A DNA stretch of 64,000 nucleotides from Acetobacterium tundrae (lineage in GTDB: Bacteria > Bacillota > Clostridia > Eubacteriales > Eubacteriaceae), in contig NZ_RXYB01000015.1 of assembly GCF_008086615.1 (NCBI RefSeq), positions 1 to 64,000 on the forward strand, written 5' to 3'. A program made the position numbers and the translations under genes. The notes under the pieces were generated by a model. That model searched no databases. It was given only the letters and a program-made list of their open reading frames with translations, and was not told the origin of the DNA. This document shows, piece by piece, positions 11,749 through 20,458 of this stretch; within the stretch, counting starts at the first letter, position 1; each line of letters begins with the position of its first letter.

Positions 11749-12543
11749 TTATAAATATTTTTTAAGTCGGTATTTCTTTTTAGCTTTTTTGCTCTGCTCT
11801 CTAAGAATCGTACTTAAAAACTCCTGGGTTCTTTGCTCCCGAGGATTATTAAAAATATCTTCCGGTGTTCCCTCTTCCAGTATTTTACCTGCGTCCATAA
11901 ATAGAATCTTATTCGCAACTTTTCTGGCAAAATCCATTTCATGGGTTACAACCACCATGGTCATATGCTCATTGGCAAGACTTTGCATAACATTTAATAC
12001 TTCACCAGTCAGTTCAGGATCCAGAGCCGATGTCGGCTCATCAAAAAGGAGAATATCAGGATTCATCATCAATGCCCGAGCGATTGCCACCCGTTGCTTT
12101 TCTCCGCCTGATAAAGTCGAAGGCATCGCGTCAATTCGTTCTAACAAACCAACCTTTTCCAAATAAGTTTCACAGCGCTTATTCATTTGAAGTGGTTCTT
12201 CTTTTTTTACCACTTTTGGTGCCAGTTCTAAATTTTGTCGCACGGTGAGATGGGGAAAAAGATTAAAGTGTTGAAAAACCATTCCCATTCTAATGATAAT
12301 TTCCCGAATCTCTTGCACACTGGGATAAACGCCAGATTTAATCAACGGTTTTCCTTCCATAAAAACATCTCCGCTATCAGCCTTTTCCAAATCAATCAGA
12401 CAGCGAAGCAAGGTGGATTTTCCCGAACCGGAAGAACCGATGATTGCTACCACATCGCCTTTGTTCACGGTAAACGAAATATCGTTTAGTACATGATGAT
12501 CTCCAAAACTTTTATTGAGTTTATTTACTCTTATTATTTCCAT
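11749..12543 (-). CDS. Polar amino-acid ABC transporter, ATP-binding protein
   Basis: GlnQ/ArtP-type ATPase powering uptake of an amino acid. 264 residues with Walker [10 protein letters not shown] (about 36-44), the Q-loop [15 protein letters not shown], the signature LSGGEKQR, Walker [14 protein letters not shown] and the H-loop VVTHEM. The family usually ends near residue 243; here a lysine-rich tail ([14 protein letters not shown]) extends it. It is the last gene of a three-gene operon (binding protein, permease, ATPase), nine bases after the permease. The substrate cannot be told from the ATPase; polar amino acid or cystine are both possible. Confidence 0.9.
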   Translation of the reverse strand: MEIIRVNKLNKSFGDHHVLNDISFTVNKGDVVAIIGSSGSGKSTLLRCLIDLEKADSGDVFMEGKPLIKSGVYPSVQEIREIIIRMGMVFQHFNLFPHLTVRQNLELAPKVVKKEEPLQMNKRCETYLEKVGLLERIDAMPSTLSGGEKQRVAIARALMMNPDILLFDEPTSALDPELTGEVLNVMQSLANEHMTMVVVTHEMDFARKVANKILFMDAGKILEEGTPEDIFNNPREQRTQEFLSTILREQSKKAKKKYRLKKYL

Positions 12544-12552
12544 GTTGCCCCC

Positions 12553-13215
12553 CTAAAATTCATATTTCTTTTCAAGTTTCTTGAATACCATGGTAATAAC
12601 AAAATTGATCAGCAAGTATAATATGGCGGCAACAATAAAAGCAAACGTATTTCCGTCTCGATTGACGGCAGTTTTTGCATAGTGCAAAATTTCAGCCACT
12701 CCAATTACCGTAACCAGAGAGGTATCTTTTACCAGCGTAATGGTTTCATTGGTGATCGATGGTAAACAAACACGAATCATCTGTGGAACAACAACCCGCG
12801 TCATGGTTTCAAATTTTGTCAATCCCAATACCTTTGCTGCTTCATACTGACCCTTGTCAATGGCAAGCAACCCGCCCCGAAAGATTTCCGCAAAATAGGC
12901 GGCATAGTTCATTCCAAAGGCGATGCAGGCGGCCGTAAATCGGCCAAAAATAAAAAATTGACCAAAAAAAGGCAATAACGGCAGTCCAAAGTAAACAAAC
13001 ATCAATTGGAGCAGCAATGGTGTTCCCCGCATGACGTAGATATAGGCATCAGCAAATGCTTTTACTGGTTTAATTTTACTGCGAACCATTAGGGTAAAAA
13101 GAAACCCCAGTGGAATTGAGCATACAAAGGTAACCGCAAAGATGCTGAGGGTAATAACCATTCCTTGTAACATCGGTAAAGTAATATTTGATAAATAAGT
13201 TAAAAAATCTGACAT
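12553..13215 (-). CDS. Polar amino-acid ABC transporter, permease
   Basis: Membrane subunit of the His/Glu/Gln/Arg/opine permease family, 220 residues with about five hydrophobic segments and the EAA loop EAAKVLGLTKFETMTRVVVPQMIR that docks on the ATPase. The upstream ATG at 13219-13221 is only one base from the AGGAG sequence (13223-13227), whereas ATG at 13213-13215 is seven bases away, so the start MSDFLTYL is preferred. It lies between the binding-protein gene and the ATPase gene. An attenuator-like hairpin separates it from the binding-protein gene, consistent with less permease than binding protein. Confidence 0.92.
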   Translation of the reverse strand: MSDFLTYLSNITLPMLQGMVITLSIFAVTFVCSIPLGFLFTLMVRSKIKPVKAFADAYIYVMRGTPLLLQLMFVYFGLPLLPFFGQFFIFGRFTAACIAFGMNYAAYFAEIFRGGLLAIDKGQYEAAKVLGLTKFETMTRVVVPQMIRVCLPSITNETITLVKDTSLVTVIGVAEILHYAKTAVNRDGNTFAFIVAAILYLLINFVITMVFKKLEKKYEF

Positions 13216-13242
13216 AATCATTCTCCTGAGAAATAAAATAAA

Positions 13243-13268
13243 AAAGGAGCTGTTGTGAAAGCCCCTTT
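13243..13268 (-). terminator. Attenuator hairpin between binding protein and permease
   Basis: On the minus strand AAAGGGGCT pairs with AGCTCCTTT (one G-U pair) around an eight-base loop and runs into T residues. Partial termination here would give binding protein in excess over the membrane parts, a common arrangement in ABC importers. Confidence 0.6.
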
Positions 13269-13291
13269 CTAATAATTAATTTATTTAGAAA

Positions 13292-14098
13292 TTATGGTTT
13301 GTAAATAATGTCTTCACCAAACCATTTTGTCGAAATGGTAGCCGCCGTTCCATCAGCAATCATAGCATCGATAGCATCCTGAAGTTTTGTTAGCAATTCA
13401 GTATTGCCCTTTTTAACAGCAACACCATAGAGCTCTGGTGACAGACTTTCATTCAAAATAGTGTACGCAACATTTTCAGATTTGATGTAGTAACGAGCGA
13501 CAACCGAGTCAACGATGACGGCATCAATTCGGCCAATTCCTAAATCACTGAGTGCCGAAACATTATCATCATATTCATTCATCGCAGCTGTTTCTTTGCT
13601 GATTGGGTCAGCCATGTAGGCATCATAGGCCGAAGATCCTTTTTGAAGACCAATATTTTTACCGGCTAAATCAGCCTTTGTTTTTATACTCGAATCACTT
13701 TTAACAACAATTACCTGATCGTTTTTAAGATAAGGTTTTGTGAAATCCATGGCTTGTTTACGTTCATCCGTTATGGTTAATCCATTCCAGATAACATCAA
13801 TATTTCCAGAATCAAGTTCTAATTCCTTAGTGTCCCAATTAATTGGCTGAAGGACAACTTCCATTCCCATCCGCTTCCCAGCCTCTTTGGCAAGATCTAC
13901 ATCAAATCCAACGATTTCATTTTTATCATCTCTGAAACCCATTGGCGGGAAAGAATCATCTAAACCAACAACAAAAGTCTTATCATCATTTTTTGCAGTT
14001 GTATTACTATCTGTTTTGGCAGAACTGCTGCAACCTGCGAATAAACCAGCGACAAGAATGACGGTAAGCGTTAAAACAAGTAGTCTTCTTTTTTTCAT
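13292..14098 (-). CDS. Amino-acid ABC transporter, substrate-binding lipoprotein
   Basis: Family 3 solute-binding protein, 268 residues. It begins MKKRRLLVLTLTVILVAG with a lipobox (FAGC) at C23, so it is exported and lipid-anchored. The mature part shows VGLDDSFPPMGFRDDKNEIVGFDVDLAKE and FTKPYLKNDQVIVV, typical of the family. ATG at 14096-14098 is chosen over an upstream ATG because the signal peptide starts there and GAGGAACAAAAAGGA precedes it. It is the promoter-proximal gene of the importer. The ligand is an amino acid by family; which one is not visible. Confidence 0.92.
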   Translation of the reverse strand: MKKRRLLVLTLTVILVAGLFAGCSSSAKTDSNTTAKNDDKTFVVGLDDSFPPMGFRDDKNEIVGFDVDLAKEAGKRMGMEVVLQPINWDTKELELDSGNIDVIWNGLTITDERKQAMDFTKPYLKNDQVIVVKSDSSIKTKADLAGKNIGLQKGSSAYDAYMADPISKETAAMNEYDDNVSALSDLGIGRIDAVIVDSVVARYYIKSENVAYTILNESLSPELYGVAVKKGNTELLTKLQDAIDAMIADGTAATISTKWFGEDIIYKP

Positions 14099-14137
14099 TC
14101 CTTTTTGTTCCTCTTTTCCTAATATAATTACGAAGCC

Positions 14138-14166
14138 ATTATACACTTTATCACAGTGCTTTGCTA
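14138..14166 (-). promoter_or_regulatory. Candidate promoter of the amino-acid ABC operon
   Basis: TATAAT at 14138-14143 with a weak -35 (TAGCAA at 14161-14166) 17 bases upstream. The -10 is perfect and no competing site is visible before the gene. Confidence 0.5.
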
Positions 14167-14202
14167 GTCCTTTGCATTAAAATCCGATATAAATTTTCGC
14201 AC

Positions 14203-14245
14203 AAAAAGCATAACTCCAGATCTCTCTCAGAAGTTATGCTTTTTC
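14203..14245 (-). terminator. Terminator after the P-type ATPase gene
   Basis: A 13-base perfect stem, AAAAAGCATAACT with AGTTATGCTTTTT, 16-base loop, about 27 bases past the ATPase stop codon and followed by a T-rich run on the minus strand. The A/T ends would allow termination in either direction. Confidence 0.8.
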
Positions 14246-14271
14246 TATTTTTAGCGTTTTGATAAGCCTAA

Positions 14272-16791
14272 TTAATTATTTCCTTTTTTCCTAAGCCAAT
14301 AAACGAGTTTCACTGCTTCATACCAAATTACCGATAAGACGGCGATACCGGCAGCCATAAAAAACTGCTCGATTGTTAATGGCGACAACTTTAAAAAGCC
14401 ACTTAAAGGGGTGTATAAAATTATCAAAATTCCGCCAATCGTTCCGATATTGATCGCCCACATGACTTTATCCTTGATCAGACGCTTCATTGACTGAAAA
14501 ACAAAGTCCTGATTGGAACTGTTGACCTGTACCAAAACCAAATTGGCCAGCATGATGATAACCAACCCCATGGTTCTCGCCAGCGGTGTATTTCCCTGCC
14601 CCAGAAACATAAAGTAGGTTCCAAAGGATGTCCCAAAAATGACCAATCCTTGAATTACACTTTTTGCTAAAGTTTTTCCCGGGATAATACTTTCATTGGG
14701 ATTTCTTGGTTTTCGATCCATGATATCATGCTCAGCCGGCTGTCGTTCTAAAACAATGGAACAGGTCGGATCAATAATAAGTTCTAATATTACGACATGA
14801 AGCGGGAGTAAAAATAAATTAGCTGTTGTAACACCTAGAAGCGGTGCAAACAAGCAGGAAAACGCGATCGGAATATGAATGGTGAACACATATCCTACCG
14901 CTTTTCGAATATTATCATATATTCGTCTGCCATCTTCAATGGTCGATACAATAGTAGAAAAGTTATCATCCAGTAAAATGAGATCGGCTGCTTCCCGGGA
15001 AACTTCTGACCCGCGTTTACCCATGGCAATCCCGATATCTGCCGTTTTAAGTGCCGGGGCATCATTAACCCCATCCCCCGTCATGGCCACAACCTCGCCA
15101 TTGGCTTTAAAGGCTTTAACAATTCGCATCTTATGCTCTGGCACAACTCTGGAAAAGATACTCACATTTTTAACTTTTTCCTGCAATACCTCATCAGACA
15201 TAAGGTTTAATTCATCCCCGGTAATAATATGATCGCAATTCGGTATGCCAATCTGTTTGGCAATACTACTGGCCGTAATGCCATTATCCCCAGTGATCAT
15301 AACAACTCGAACGCCGGCTCTGGTACAATTTTTGATATCTTCCTTAACGGCTTCCCGCGGTGGATCGGCAAGGCCAACAAGGCCCAATAAATTTAACTTT
15401 GCTTTTGTAATCGTTTTGGGGATTTCAGCTTCAGTCTGGGGCTTCATGACGCCCACTGCGATAACACGTAACCCTTTTTTTGACATTTCTGCGATTTTAT
15501 CATTAACTTCCAGGCGTTCCTGATCCGTTAATATGCAAATTGTCAGCATCCTTTCTGGCGAGCCTTTGGCTGCGACGATAATTTCTCCATCATGATGCCA
15601 GACATGACCCATCATTTTTAATTCATTGGTAAACGCATATTCCGTAATTAATTCTCCGCCAAAAAGATGCTCTTTGGAAAAGCCACATTTTTCACAATAA
15701 CGGACCATGGCCTTTTCCATCGGATCATAGGCTTCTGTTTCGCATCCAAGACCCATCATCTCGCAGAGTTCGTCTTCATCGGAATTTCGGGCCCAAATAT
15801 CCGTGACTGTCATTTGATTCATGGTAATCGTACCGGTTTTATCCACACAAAGTACTGAAACAGCCCCTAGCGTTTCCACTGAAGGCAGTTTGCGCACCAG
15901 TGAATTTTTCTTGGCTAATCGCCAGGCACCCATGGATAAAAACACCGTGAGAATGACTGGAAATTCCTCAGGTATCATGGCCATGGCCAAAGTAATTCCC
16001 GATAAAATACTTTCAATGATACGATCCTTGAAAAGATGTTCCGGGATATTAAAATAAGTGATCACCCCGACTAATGCACAAAGAACCGCAGCAATGCCCG
16101 CACATAGTTTTACAAGGCTTCCTGTTTGTTTTTGTAACGGCGTCGGTTTTTCTTCGGCTGAAGCGACACTGGTTCCGATTTTTCCGTATTCCGTTAGCGC
16201 GCCAATTTTATCAACAAGGACATGAGCATTTCCCTGCGTAACAAGCGTACCGGCATAGCAATAGTCTCTTCGCCAATAATCGGCCGATTCCTCGGCGTTA
16301 TCAACGGTGACTTTCCAAACACCTTCCGCCTCCCCGGTTAAGGATGATTCATCCACGCAAAGATCATTAGCCTTAATAATTTCACCATCCGCGGGTATTT
16401 TAACCCCTTCGGCGATGATCATCGTGTCTCCCGGCACTAAATCCACACTGGCAATAATCAGTTCTTCACCATCACGAATAACGGTGACGTGTGGTGCGGA
16501 CAGTTCTTTTAACGCATTTAAAGTCTTATCTGTTTTCCACTCCTGGAGCACATCAATACTGATAATGCCGATAACAAAAATCAGCATTACCGCGCCATCT
16601 CGGGGTTCACCTAAAACGAAATAGATAATAGCTGCAACGATCAGTAATAAAAACATCGGCTCAGCAATAATATGGAGCGTTTTAATGAAAAAGCTTTGTT
16701 TCTTACCAGCAGTTAATTCATTTTTTCCATACTGCTCCTGCAGTGCCTGTGCATCCTGAGTAGTTAAACCCATTTTTTTGTTTGTAGTCAT
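14272..16791 (-). CDS. P-type cation-transporting ATPase, probable Ni2+/Co2+ exporter
   Basis: An 839-residue P2-like (COG0474-type) ATPase. Residues: dephosphorylation loop DESSLTGEAEG (148-157), M4 motif PEEFP (274-278), phosphorylated D317 in DKTGTIT, hinge MTGDGVNDAPAL, then M5-M10. M6 reads ELIIDPTCSIVLE, with a cysteine where Ca2+ pumps have other residues. There is no N-terminal heavy-metal domain. ATG is preceded by CGGAGGTAATTTTC. The sequence alone would be called a Ca2+/cation pump. The upstream leader is recognised as a NiCo riboswitch, and genes under that switch encode metal efflux proteins, so export of nickel or cobalt is the better inference. Gene identity as a P-type ATPase is firm; substrate is inferred. 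Confidence 0.85.
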   Translation of the reverse strand: MTTNKKMGLTTQDAQALQEQYGKNELTAGKKQSFFIKTLHIIAEPMFLLLIVAAIIYFVLGEPRDGAVMLIFVIGIISIDVLQEWKTDKTLNALKELSAPHVTVIRDGEELIIASVDLVPGDTMIIAEGVKIPADGEIIKANDLCVDESSLTGEAEGVWKVTVDNAEESADYWRRDYCYAGTLVTQGNAHVLVDKIGALTEYGKIGTSVASAEEKPTPLQKQTGSLVKLCAGIAAVLCALVGVITYFNIPEHLFKDRIIESILSGITLAMAMIPEEFPVILTVFLSMGAWRLAKKNSLVRKLPSVETLGAVSVLCVDKTGTITMNQMTVTDIWARNSDEDELCEMMGLGCETEAYDPMEKAMVRYCEKCGFSKEHLFGGELITEYAFTNELKMMGHVWHHDGEIIVAAKGSPERMLTICILTDQERLEVNDKIAEMSKKGLRVIAVGVMKPQTEAEIPKTITKAKLNLLGLVGLADPPREAVKEDIKNCTRAGVRVVMITGDNGITASSIAKQIGIPNCDHIITGDELNLMSDEVLQEKVKNVSIFSRVVPEHKMRIVKAFKANGEVVAMTGDGVNDAPALKTADIGIAMGKRGSEVSREAADLILLDDNFSTIVSTIEDGRRIYDNIRKAVGYVFTIHIPIAFSCLFAPLLGVTTANLFLLPLHVVILELIIDPTCSIVLERQPAEHDIMDRKPRNPNESIIPGKTLAKSVIQGLVIFGTSFGTYFMFLGQGNTPLARTMGLVIIMLANLVLVQVNSSNQDFVFQSMKRLIKDKVMWAINIGTIGGILIILYTPLSGFLKLSPLTIEQFFMAAGIAVLSVIWYEAVKLVYWLRKKGNN

Positions 16792-16895
16792 GAAAATTAC
16801 CTCCGTTTTTCATTTCTTCCCATTTTTTCATGATTTTAACCCTCTTTATGTCGCATAGTTTTCTTAGATTTCAATTTTTGTCCAAAATTTAGGTA

Positions 16896-17014
16896 TAAAA
16901 AGAGCACACCCATGGGACAATTACTGTCCCACAGATGTGCTTAAGTTCATCTGTTGCCACTTTTATGGCCCGGCCCCATGAATCTTTTAAGATTGCATCG
17001 CCTGCTCAGTTTGT
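16896..17014 (-). promoter_or_regulatory. NiCo (czcD-type) riboswitch with terminator
   Basis: On the minus strand the leader shows, in order, ACTGAGCAGGC, a variable hairpin, CCGGGC, GGCAACAGATG, CACATCTGTGGGACAGT. I recognise these blocks and their spacing from the four-way-junction NiCo riboswitch. ACTG and CAGT close P1; GGCAACAGATG and CACATCTGT form another arm. The GGGACA block can also pair with TGTCCC just downstream, making the terminator AGCACA...TGTGCT followed by CTTTTT (16896-16942). Ligand binding would hold GGGACAG in the aptamer and let transcription continue. Recognition is by memory of the family. Confidence 0.85.
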
Positions 17015-17047
17015 ACTGTATTCTATGCAGCGCAAAGAGATTAGACT

Positions 17048-17076
17048 ATTATATCCTTTTAACAACTATTTGTCAA
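17048..17076 (-). promoter_or_regulatory. Consensus sigma-A promoter for the riboswitch-ATPase transcript
   Basis: TTGACA (17071-17076), 17-base spacer, TATAAT (17048-17053). Both boxes match consensus fully. The start would fall near 17041, about 30 bases before the aptamer, so the riboswitch terminator probably supplies the control. Confidence 0.85.
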
Positions 17077-17148
17077 TTTATTATTCAATATTCGCTATTT
17101 TTTCGATGATTTTTTGAAAAATCAAATTGAGGGATAACGGTTTATAAC

Positions 17149-17604
17149 CTACACCGTCGGCTTATTATTTTTCTCATTTTTTTTCTGGCAATTATTACAA
17201 ATTCCATAAATTTCAAGCTTATGACCCAGAATTGTAAATCCCATTTTTTCTTTTAATTTTTTTTCATACTCTTCAAATGGGCATTCATCGACCATAATTA
17301 TTTTTTTACACTCCACACAGACAAGATGATGCTTATGTTCCAAACTATTCAGTTCGAACAAAGTTTTATTATCGCTAACTGAACTTGATTTAATAATTAA
17401 ATTTTTTTCAGCCAGTGTGTTTAAAACCCGATAGATCGTGGACAAATTTATTGCTGTCTTTTCATTGATAAGAGCCACATAAATTTGATCAGCAGTTAAC
17501 GGCTGAGTGCTTTTTTCCAATATATTTAATATTGAATTGCGTTGTTTGGTATTCTTCAAGCCGCTATGTTTTAATGCTTCTTTATGGGAAGATATTTCGC
17601 TCAT
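17149..17604 (-). CDS. Fur-family metal regulator, probable Zur
   Basis: 151 residues with the Fur winged-helix N-terminus (KQRNSILNILEKSTQPLTADQIYVAL and STIYRVLNTLAEKNLI) and the C-terminal metal/dimer domain (EHKHHLVCVECKKI, then CNNC). The two CxxC pairs form the structural zinc site of the family. It lies 53 bases downstream of the znuB gene on the same strand and probably in the same transcript, which favours the zinc regulator Zur over Fur or PerR. The start MSEISSHKEAL is preceded by a modest AAGAGGATTAAT. The Zur call rests on context. Confidence 0.85.
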   Translation of the reverse strand: MSEISSHKEALKHSGLKNTKQRNSILNILEKSTQPLTADQIYVALINEKTAINLSTIYRVLNTLAEKNLIIKSSSVSDNKTLFELNSLEHKHHLVCVECKKIIMVDECPFEEYEKKLKEKMGFTILGHKLEIYGICNNCQKKNEKNNKPTV

Positions 17605-17657
17605 ATTAATCCTCTTTTCATAGCAAATTATTAATTTTATAATTAACGCCGCTGCCT

Positions 17658-18500
17658 CTAGGCGAATTTATTTTTAAATGCCAGTGTCAGGAAGAAAACA
17701 AGTCCGGATACCAATACAATTGTTGCTCCGGTTGCGGTGTTCAAATAATATGAAGCAATTAATCCGCAGATACCTGAAAACACCGCAATTATGATCGAGA
17801 CAAGGGTATATTGCCGAACATTTGTTGTAATGTTTCTTGCCCCTGCCGCGGGCAAAACCAGCAGTGAGTTGATGATCAGAAGACCGACCCATTGGATTGA
17901 AATCGTCACGATAACCGCCACAATCGAAGTAAATATCATTTCGACCAAAAGTGTTTTTACACCCCGGCTTCGTGCCAGGGATTGATTAATACTGACCAGC
18001 AAAAGCTTGTTGAAAATCAACACCCAAAGAATAACAATAATAATAAAAACAACGAGTAAAAGCAGAATTTCAGATGGCGTGATGCTGAGCAAATCTCCGA
18101 TTAAATAGGACGAATATTTATTAAAACTTCCCCCTAGAGACAACAGCACCAGGCCAAATGCGATTGCGATCGATGAAAACACACCGATAATGGTATCGGT
18201 AGAAGCGCGGCTTTTATTTTTAATAACCGTAATGATCAGGGCAAACACAACCGAAAAAACAATGGCGGCCAAAACCGGTTTTACTAAACCGATTAATGCT
18301 CCAATGGCAATTCCGGTAAAGGCACCATGACCTAATGCATCTGAAAAAAAAGCCATTTTATTATTGACAATCATTGTTCCCAACAAACCAAAAAGAGGGG
18401 TTATCAGTAATATCGCCAAAAGAGCATTCTTCATAAATGTAAATTCGACCCATTGAAAGGGTAAGACAATATTGACTAAACTGTACCATAGATTCATCAT
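17658..18500 (-). CDS. znuB: Zinc/manganese ABC transporter permease
   Basis: 280-residue polytopic membrane protein of the ABC-3 (ZnuB/MntB) family. About eight hydrophobic segments are visible; GALGHGAFTGIAIG-type residues (here SDALGHGAFTGIAIGALIG) and SRGVKTLLVEMIF are family marks. The start ATGATG overlaps the znuC stop by one base (TAATG), indicating translational coupling. With the ATPase and binding protein it forms a metal importer; adjacency to the Fur-family gene suggests zinc. Confidence 0.9.
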   Translation of the reverse strand: MMNLWYSLVNIVLPFQWVEFTFMKNALLAILLITPLFGLLGTMIVNNKMAFFSDALGHGAFTGIAIGALIGLVKPVLAAIVFSVVFALIITVIKNKSRASTDTIIGVFSSIAIAFGLVLLSLGGSFNKYSSYLIGDLLSITPSEILLLLVVFIIIVILWVLIFNKLLLVSINQSLARSRGVKTLLVEMIFTSIVAVIVTISIQWVGLLIINSLLVLPAAGARNITTNVRQYTLVSIIIAVFSGICGLIASYYLNTATGATIVLVSGLVFFLTLAFKNKFA

Positions 18501-19339
18501 TATTTGTCGCCCCCTTCGTCGCTTTCATGATCAGTTGGTCTTCTCTTAAACCATGACATGCCAAATATTTTTGTCGTTATTTCATTGTTGAAAACTTCTT
18601 TCGGCGAGCCATTACATAAGACTTTACCATTTAATAAAATGACACGATCTGCATATTTTTCAACAATATCTAAATCATGGGAAATTAAAACAATTGACAA
18701 ATCATACTTCCTTCTTAATTCCGATACGGTATCATAAAAAATTTCTAATCCCTTCTGGTCAATGCCAGATACCGGTTCGTCCAAAAGCAGTAAATCCGGA
18801 ATCGGATCAAGTGCCAAAGCGAGCAAAACGCGTTGCAGTTCTCCTCCTGATAAAGCCCCAATTCTGCGATTGATGAGATGTTCTGATTTGACTATTGAAA
18901 GACTCTCTTTAACCTTGCTAATTATTTTTTTTGTGCTCGTTAACCATGCCGGAATTTTTGAGTTGCAGACCATAAAAAGATCCAGCACACTGGTGGGTGT
19001 GCCAATATCAAAACTCAGATGCTGAGGCACATATCCAATGACAGGATGGGCACGGTTCTTTTCATGCTCGCTCAAATATTTAAGTTGTCCCGAATGCTTG
19101 ACGTCTCCAAGCATTGCTTTTAAAAGCGTACTCTTTCCCCCGCCGTTGGGTCCGATGATTGCTGTTAATTCACCACAATGAATATGCAGATTAACATCTT
19201 CCAGAACTTTCGTATTGCCAAAATTCACACTGAAATGTTCAACCTTTGTGCAGCATAAGCCTGAACATTTTTCTTCATTTTCACAATGCTCACCGGAGTA
19301 TTGGTCTTTATTTAAATTCGTTTCGTCTTGCTTTTCCAT
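18500..19339 (-). CDS. znuC: Zinc ABC transporter ATP-binding protein with cysteine-rich N-terminus
   Basis: 279 residues. Walker A GPNGGGKST (about 63-71), signature LSGGELQR, Walker B LLLLDEPVSGID and H-loop ISHD identify an ABC ATPase of the ZnuC/MntA group. The family normally begins close to the KVEHFSVNFG strand; here about 32 extra residues precede it with H18, C19, C25, C29, C30 and H35 nearby, which could bind a metal ion. ATG overlaps the znuA stop by one base. The N-terminal extension is in frame and starts at the coupled ATG, so it is probably translated. Confidence 0.9.
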   Translation of the reverse strand: MEKQDETNLNKDQYSGEHCENEEKCSGLCCTKVEHFSVNFGNTKVLEDVNLHIHCGELTAIIGPNGGGKSTLLKAMLGDVKHSGQLKYLSEHEKNRAHPVIGYVPQHLSFDIGTPTSVLDLFMVCNSKIPAWLTSTKKIISKVKESLSIVKSEHLINRRIGALSGGELQRVLLALALDPIPDLLLLDEPVSGIDQKGLEIFYDTVSELRRKYDLSIVLISHDLDIVEKYADRVILLNGKVLCNGSPKEVFNNEITTKIFGMSWFKRRPTDHESDEGGDK

Positions 19340-20256
19340 TATTTCAGTGCCTCTTCCAGTGATTTTAAATTGCTTTCCATAACATTCAGATACGCATCAT
19401 ACGCCGTTTCATCGGCCGTCCCGGTCACTCCGGGATCAAGGGAATACACTTTAGCTCCGGTTTCATTTGCGATGGTCTGGGCGGCTTCGGCCGGATATTG
19501 AGGTTCTGCAAAAAGGGCTTTCACATTTGATTTTTTGACAATATTGATCGTATCCTCAAGTTCTTTTGGAGACGGCGTTGTCCCGGGATCTCTTTCGATG
19601 ACATCGACAATATTGAGATTAAATTCTTCTGCAAAATATGGGAAAGCTTCGTGAAAGGTGATAATATTCCGATTACTTACCATGTCCAAAGAAGCATGCA
19701 TTTTTTCTTTTAACGCTTCCAATTTTGCAATATAGGCATCTGCGTTGCTTTGATAGGCTTCGGCATTTTTCGGATCGATCACCGAAAGTTGCTTGGCAAT
19801 ATTTTTCACCTGCGTGATGCAATTGGATATACTCACCCAAACATGAGCATTGTCTTCGCCTGATGCATCTTTAATTAAATCTATTCCATCGCTGGCATTC
19901 ACAATTTTCAGATTTTTTTCCTGTTTTATAACGTCATCCAAAAATGTCTCCATACCGGCTCCATTAACTACAAAAGCGTCGGCACCATCAAGCGTTATTA
20001 AATCCTGAGGTTTCAACTGATAATCATGCAGGCAACCTGTTTGCGTTTCGGTCATATTAATTACCTGCACATTAGGAATGTCCTTTGCCACATTAATTGT
20101 TTCAACATACATCGGATAAAAAGAGGTGACAATCGTAAACCCATCTTTAGTAGCAGAAGTTTTCGAATTTGTTTGAGTGCTATTTGACGCACACCCACTT
20201 AAAACAGCAATAGAAATGAACAACATAATTAGAATCTTAATCTTTTTTGTGAGCAC
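19339..20256 (-). CDS. znuA: Zinc ABC transporter substrate-binding lipoprotein
   Basis: Cluster A-I metal-binding protein of the ZnuA/AdcA type, 305 residues. Signal peptide with lipobox LSGC (C22). Metal ligands of the family are visible: His in GCLHDYQLKPQD, His in DNAHVWVS, His in TFHEAFPYF and the Asp/Glu region SLDPGVTG. The usual His-rich loop is short or absent. The start is GTG at 20254-20256, six to seven bases after GGAGGAAAT; a TTG reading five codons longer would overlap that ribosome-binding site. First gene of znuA-znuC-znuB-fur. Confidence 0.92.
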   Translation of the reverse strand: MLTKKIKILIMLFISIAVLSGCASNSTQTNSKTSATKDGFTIVTSFYPMYVETINVAKDIPNVQVINMTETQTGCLHDYQLKPQDLITLDGADAFVVNGAGMETFLDDVIKQEKNLKIVNASDGIDLIKDASGEDNAHVWVSISNCITQVKNIAKQLSVIDPKNAEAYQSNADAYIAKLEALKEKMHASLDMVSNRNIITFHEAFPYFAEEFNLNIVDVIERDPGTTPSPKELEDTINIVKKSNVKALFAEPQYPAEAAQTIANETGAKVYSLDPGVTGTADETAYDAYLNVMESNLKSLEEALK

Positions 20257-20290
20257 AGAAATTTCCTCCAAATGATAATGGTTTGCATTC

Positions 20291-20328
20291 GCGTTTATTT
20301 TTATTATACACTAAAAATATATAAACGC
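20291..20328 (-). promoter_or_regulatory. Promoter and candidate Zur operator of the zinc operon
   Basis: TATAAT at 20303-20308 with TTGCGT sixteen bases upstream. An inverted repeat GCGTTTAT (20291-20298) and ATAAACGC (20321-20328) flanks the -10 symmetrically. This placement suits a repressor site. It does not match the Bacillus Zur box as I know it, so the regulator is inferred from the neighbouring fur-like gene. Confidence 0.5.
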
Positions 20329-20458
20329 AACTGCTTGATGTGCTTAAATAATTAAAATGCCGCTACTTCAGCTTTCATCATTATTTTTTTACCAGTTCAT
20401 TAACACTTAATTTGGTCCAGTATTAAAAACTGGGAATGGACTTGAAGAACCTTTTTTA

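Noticed and set aside
14272-16791. Plain Ca2+-transporting ATPase annotation
   Set aside because: Sequence family would allow it, but the NiCo-type leader and the Cys in M6 make nickel/cobalt export more likely.
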